Assembly: GCA_017525805.1 (NCBI GenBank)
Contig: JAFXSH010000027.1
Coordinates: 46,765 to 110,764 of the forward strand
Length of the DNA stretch: 64,000 nucleotides
Direction: 5' to 3'
From: Clostridia bacterium
GTDB lineage: Bacteria; Bacillota_A; Clostridia; Christensenellales; Aristaeellaceae
The notes under the pieces are model-generated. The model saw only the letters and a list, made by a program, of their open reading frames with translations. It had not been told where the DNA came from and did not search any database. A program made the position numbers and the translations under genes. How positions within the stretch are numbered: position 1 is the first letter of the stretch; the number at the start of each line of letters is the position of its first letter. Shown here piece after piece: positions 61,300 through 64,000 of this stretch.

Positions 61300-62184
61300 T
61301 CACATCGACAGCAGATACCCGTCCAAATTGGTCCTGCCCGACACAGTCAATTGGTCAAACCCGCACATTTCCAGGGCGGAAATCAGGATGCACAGGCCGT
61401 GGGGCATATGCATGGCCCTGCCAGGGGGAAGGCCGGGCACTTTCACGCGCTCTTCCAGCGTCAGGGATGAAAGCAGGGCCAATTGCTCCCGCGCCGTGTT
61501 CAAAGGGACGGTTTGTCCCTCCACCTGTTCCCCGTGGGCTTCCCAGCCCATGATCATGGCGGCGGAGGTGACGCAGGTGCCCCCCAAGCCCACCATGGCG
61601 GGAGCGGAAGGCAGGGCACGGTACTGGGCAGCGTAAGGAGCCATGATCTCACGGGCAGCGTTTAGAGTTCTCTCCGCGTCATTGGGACTATTGATCTGCC
61701 CCATTTTCAGCAGCCGGGAAGCGCCCAGCTGCATGCTCACGCTCCATTGGGGAACGTTATTATCTCCCAAGGTAAACTCGGTGGAGCCGCCGCCGATATC
61801 CATCACCAGCCGCCGCTGCCCCTCCGATACGGCGCGGAAAGCCAGGGCCGCTTCCTCTTGGCCAGAAATCACCCGGAGACGGAGGCCGCACAACGCAAAA
61901 ATTCTGTCGGCCAGCGCGCCGCCGTTTTTCGCGTCCCGGGTAGCGCTGGTGGCAAACAAGTCGATGGTTTCCGCCCCGTGCCGCCGGGCCATGACCGCTA
62001 AACGAAGCACGGCCTGGGCCGTGCTTTCCAGCCGTTCGGGCCGGATATTTCCTTCCTCGTCCAGCCCTAAAAACAGCCGGGTTTCCTCCCGGCCCCGCAG
62101 GATATCGCACAGGGTGCCATCCCGCTTTTCCGCCGCGAGCAGGCGCGTGGAATTGGAGCCGATGGCGATAGCCGCCCGCCTCAT
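61300..62184 (-). CDS. Ppx/GppA-family phosphatase
   Basis: This protein of 294 residues belongs to the exopolyphosphatase/pppGpp phosphatase family (AIAIGSNSTRLLAAE, RVISGQEEAALAF, MDIGGGSTEF). It may hydrolyse polyphosphate or (p)ppGpp. It is shorter than the two-domain E. coli forms, as in many Firmicutes. It overlaps divIC by 4 bases. Confidence 0.9.
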   Translation of the reverse strand: MRRAAIAIGSNSTRLLAAEKRDGTLCDILRGREETRLFLGLDEEGNIRPERLESTAQAVLRLAVMARRHGAETIDLFATSATRDAKNGGALADRIFALCGLRLRVISGQEEAALAFRAVSEGQRRLVMDIGGGSTEFTLGDNNVPQWSVSMQLGASRLLKMGQINSPNDAERTLNAAREIMAPYAAQYRALPSAPAMVGLGGTCVTSAAMIMGWEAHGEQVEGQTVPLNTAREQLALLSSLTLEERVKVPGLPPGRAMHMPHGLCILISALEMCGFDQLTVSGRTNLDGYLLSM

Positions 62185-62519
62185 CCTTCCGTATCCTCCT
62201 GAACGACCACCTGGGGCGCTTCCCCGTCCTCATACAGCGCCTCGGGGTTTTCCACCACGAAATAAATCTCGCCCTGCATCAGGTAGCCGTACATGCTGCG
62301 GGCCTTGTCGCGGATATAGCTGTCCGTATCCTTAATGGCCAGCTCTTTCTGCATATCGCTTTGTTCCGCGTTTACCGCCAGCTGGCGCAGACGGGTTTCC
62401 CGGGCGGTATCTTCCAAAACGGCGATATCCCCATTCATGCGGTTCAAGGTCATGATTCCACCCGCGATGATCACAAACGCCGCGGCCAGTACATAAATCA
62501 ATTTGATTCTCGGACGCAC
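62181..62519 (-). CDS. DivIC/FtsB-like septum formation initiator
   Basis: This small membrane protein (112 residues) has one N-terminal transmembrane helix (IKLIYVLAAAFVIIAGGIM) and an extracytoplasmic coiled coil (ETRLRQLAVNAEQSDMQKEL), the layout of DivIC. It belongs to the division complex with FtsL and DivIB. The start is GTG at 62519, 7 nt after AAGGAGG. A TTG at 62537 lies ahead of that site and is rejected. Confidence 0.85.
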   Translation of the reverse strand: MRPRIKLIYVLAAAFVIIAGGIMTLNRMNGDIAVLEDTARETRLRQLAVNAEQSDMQKELAIKDTDSYIRDKARSMYGYLMQGEIYFVVENPEALYEDGEAPQVVVQEDTEG

Positions 62520-62590
62520 GTTCTTTCCTCCTTCCAAAGGCCATCGTGCAGCCTGTTTCTTTTTCGCCGCTCAGACAGTTTTTTCCTGCT

Positions 62591-63388
62591 TCACGCGCGT
62601 TTTCCCAGCAGGAAAAGCGCGGCAATCGCGGCCAGGAACAGCAGGGCGGCAATCGCCCGCTTTCGCCATGGGGGCTGAAAGCGCGCTTTCCGCTGTTTTT
62701 CAGGCTGTTCCGGGCGTTTTCTTTCGGGCTGCGGGAGCGCCCGCTTGGGCGCGGCGGGCGTCATCCGGGACAGCAGCCAAGGCCGGAACGCGTCCCGTAC
62801 CTGTCTTTCCAAAGGATTCGTATAAAACACGTTCCTTTGGTTCAGCAAAGCCATCCTTTCCGCCCGAAGCGCGGCAGCCCGTGGCGGCAGGCCGCACAGG
62901 GCCATGATGCCGCCGGGGGTGTCCACGCCCAATTCGTGCAGCAGGCAGGCCGGGGCAAGCAGACGGATGGCAAAAATATCCGCCGCGCAGTCGGCGGTCT
63001 CCTGGGAATCCTCCATCAGATCCCCCTGATTATCCACGCCGTCAAAGCAGCGCACGCCGGGAGCCAGGGACCGGGTTTTCGCCCCAAGCAAAAGGTGGCC
63101 CAATTCATGGGCCACCGCGAAACGCCGCTGGGCATCGTCCAAAGATTTATCCCGCACGAATATGTGCCACGCGCCCTGAACACGCAGGGAAACGCATACG
63201 CCGCGCGCCTGATTCGCCAGCGTCCACAGCCGCCCGTTCTCCTGCTTGTCGGGGAAAGGGTGGATTTCCACGCCCAGCAGACCGGCCAGGGCTTCCGAAT
63301 CCACAGGCAGCCGCTTTTCCCGCATCCGCAGCAGCGCCCGCCAAGCCGTGTCCCGCGCTTCCTGATACTGCCGGTAGGTGGACGGCAT
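62591..63388 (-). CDS. ImmA/IrrE-type metallopeptidase with C-terminal membrane anchor
   Basis: This 265-residue protein has the zinc motif HELGH (AVAHELGHLLLG, near 92) and the downstream Glu in SQETADCAADIFA, typical of Peptidase_M78. The last 25 residues are a hydrophobic helix (AIAALLFLAAIAALFLLG) preceded by a basic linker, a tail anchor not usual for ImmA. ImmA proteins cleave Xre repressors. No Xre gene is adjacent; the nearest lies at 39 kb. Start ATG at 63388. Confidence 0.8.
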   Translation of the reverse strand: MPSTYRQYQEARDTAWRALLRMREKRLPVDSEALAGLLGVEIHPFPDKQENGRLWTLANQARGVCVSLRVQGAWHIFVRDKSLDDAQRRFAVAHELGHLLLGAKTRSLAPGVRCFDGVDNQGDLMEDSQETADCAADIFAIRLLAPACLLHELGVDTPGGIMALCGLPPRAAALRAERMALLNQRNVFYTNPLERQVRDAFRPWLLSRMTPAAPKRALPQPERKRPEQPEKQRKARFQPPWRKRAIAALLFLAAIAALFLLGKRA

Positions 63389-63461
63389 GGACGTCCCCCC
63401 TTCATTAACTCAGCTCTCCACGTCGAACACGCTTTCGACTGAACAGTATAAAGTGAGATGT

Positions 63462-64000
63462 TTACTCCGTTCTCAGGTCTCCCCAGAAGAACAGGGCTAC
63501 CGTGCCGGGGCCGGTATGGCTGCCGATCACCGTGCCGATAGAATTGATGAGCACCCCGCCGTTCAGTTTGGGGAAAGCCGCCTCCACCATTTCCGCCACT
63601 GCTTTGGCGTCTTCCTCGCAGGCGGACTGGGAAATAAAGCATTTGCCGTTGTAATCCGTCCCGTTTTTCACGTGGGCCAGCATTTGCTCCACGATGCGGG
63701 AAATCACTTTTTTCTTGGTGCGGATCTTTTCCCGGGGGATCAGACGGCCTAAATTGTCCATATTCAGCAGGGGGCAGATTTTCAGCGCCGTGCCGACCCA
63801 GCCGGCGGCTTTGGAAATACGGCCTCCCTTTACATAGAAGCTCAGGTCGGTGGAAAAGAACCAATGGTGCAGCTCCAGCTTGTGGTTTTCCGCCCATTCG
63901 CGCAGGGCGTCGATTTCCATGCCGCCGTCCCGCAAATCGGCCAGGGTGTCCATGAACAGGCCGTAGCCGGAGGAAGCGCCCAGGGAATCCACAATGTAAA
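63462..64000 (-). CDS. DegV-family fatty-acid-binding protein, 5' end outside window
   Basis: The C-terminal part of a DegV protein, with YIVDSLGASSGYG at the window edge, SFYVKGGRISKAAGWVG, then LLNMDNLGRLIPREK and an end HTGPGTVALFFWGD, the typical tail. DegV (FakB) proteins bind a fatty acid and hand it to the FakA kinase. The N-terminus lies outside the window. Confidence 0.9.
   Translation of the reverse strand, partial: YIVDSLGASSGYGLFMDTLADLRDGGMEIDALREWAENHKLELHHWFFSTDLSFYVKGGRISKAAGWVGTALKICPLLNMDNLGRLIPREKIRTKKKVISRIVEQMLAHVKNGTDYNGKCFISQSACEEDAKAVAEMVEAAFPKLNGGVLINSIGTVIGSHTGPGTVALFFWGDLRTE

Noticed and set aside
1..64000. CRISPR array, tRNA, rRNA, transposase or integrase
   Set aside because: No regularly spaced repeats, tRNA cloverleaf, rRNA segments or recombinase motifs were seen.

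Overview
The window is a GC-rich stretch of a chromosome from a low-branching Firmicute, most likely a spore-forming anaerobe of the class Clostridia. Supporting signs are a spoIVB homologue with a plausible sigma-G-type promoter, AGGAGG-type ribosome binding sites, a single-chain PurL, a [4Fe-4S]-type PurF, an IMP cyclohydrolase separate from AICAR transformylase, and a fused FeoA-FeoB iron transporter. No rRNA, tRNA, CRISPR array, prophage or transposase gene was seen. Genes are densely packed in operons with 4-base stop/start overlaps. Many long ORFs on the opposite strand are compositional shadows.

Layout: 0-5.5 kb is a cell-shape operon (PBP2, MinD-like ATPase, RodA/FtsW) followed by a LysR regulator. 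5.5-16.2 kb runs on the minus strand: a GH2 glycosidase, glycogen phosphorylase with a palindrome across its promoter, a truncated DUF6036-like gene, FeoAB with a Cys-rich FeoB partner, a deleted GNAT pseudogene, a GNAT, and SpoIVB. 16.4-31.3 kb is the purine pathway (purE-C-F-M-N, purO-like, AICAR transformylase, then purD-purL). It has paired PurBox-like sites upstream and is split by about 3.5 kb of accessory genes: a structured repeat, a membrane ORF without a start codon, a Phd/ParE toxin-antitoxin pair, a serine hydrolase, a DinB-like protein and DUF554.

31.4-44.7 kb holds a translationally coupled trio (MATE transporter fused to a degenerate GHKL domain, a GNAT with a Cys/His cluster, and a membrane RsbU/SpoIIE-type phosphatase), a large ABC transporter, a small unknown gene, an Xre regulator, a flotillin, and a minus-strand operon alr - membrane protein - rsmD - coaD - coiled-coil protein. 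45-54 kb has an SH3/polysaccharide deacetylase, then a minus-strand operon of an SDR reductase, an 1120-residue acyl-AMP-ligase/ACP/alpha-oxoamine-synthase fusion and a Bax-inhibitor-1 protein, then an ACT/DUF711 pair. 54.4-59.4 kb is an Hsp33 - TPR - HEAT - zinc-ribbon/TPR operon. 59.5-64 kb (minus) carries DegV, a membrane-anchored ImmA/IrrE peptidase, DivIC/FtsB, Ppx/GppA and PepF.

The two most novel-looking systems are the SDR/ligase-ACP-AOS/BI-1 operon (47.0-52.1 kb), which has all the parts to make a sphingoid-base-like aminoketone lipid or signal from a free fatty acid, and the MATE-GHKL/GNAT/phosphatase operon (31.5-35.5 kb), which joins a transporter to partner-switch signalling domains.
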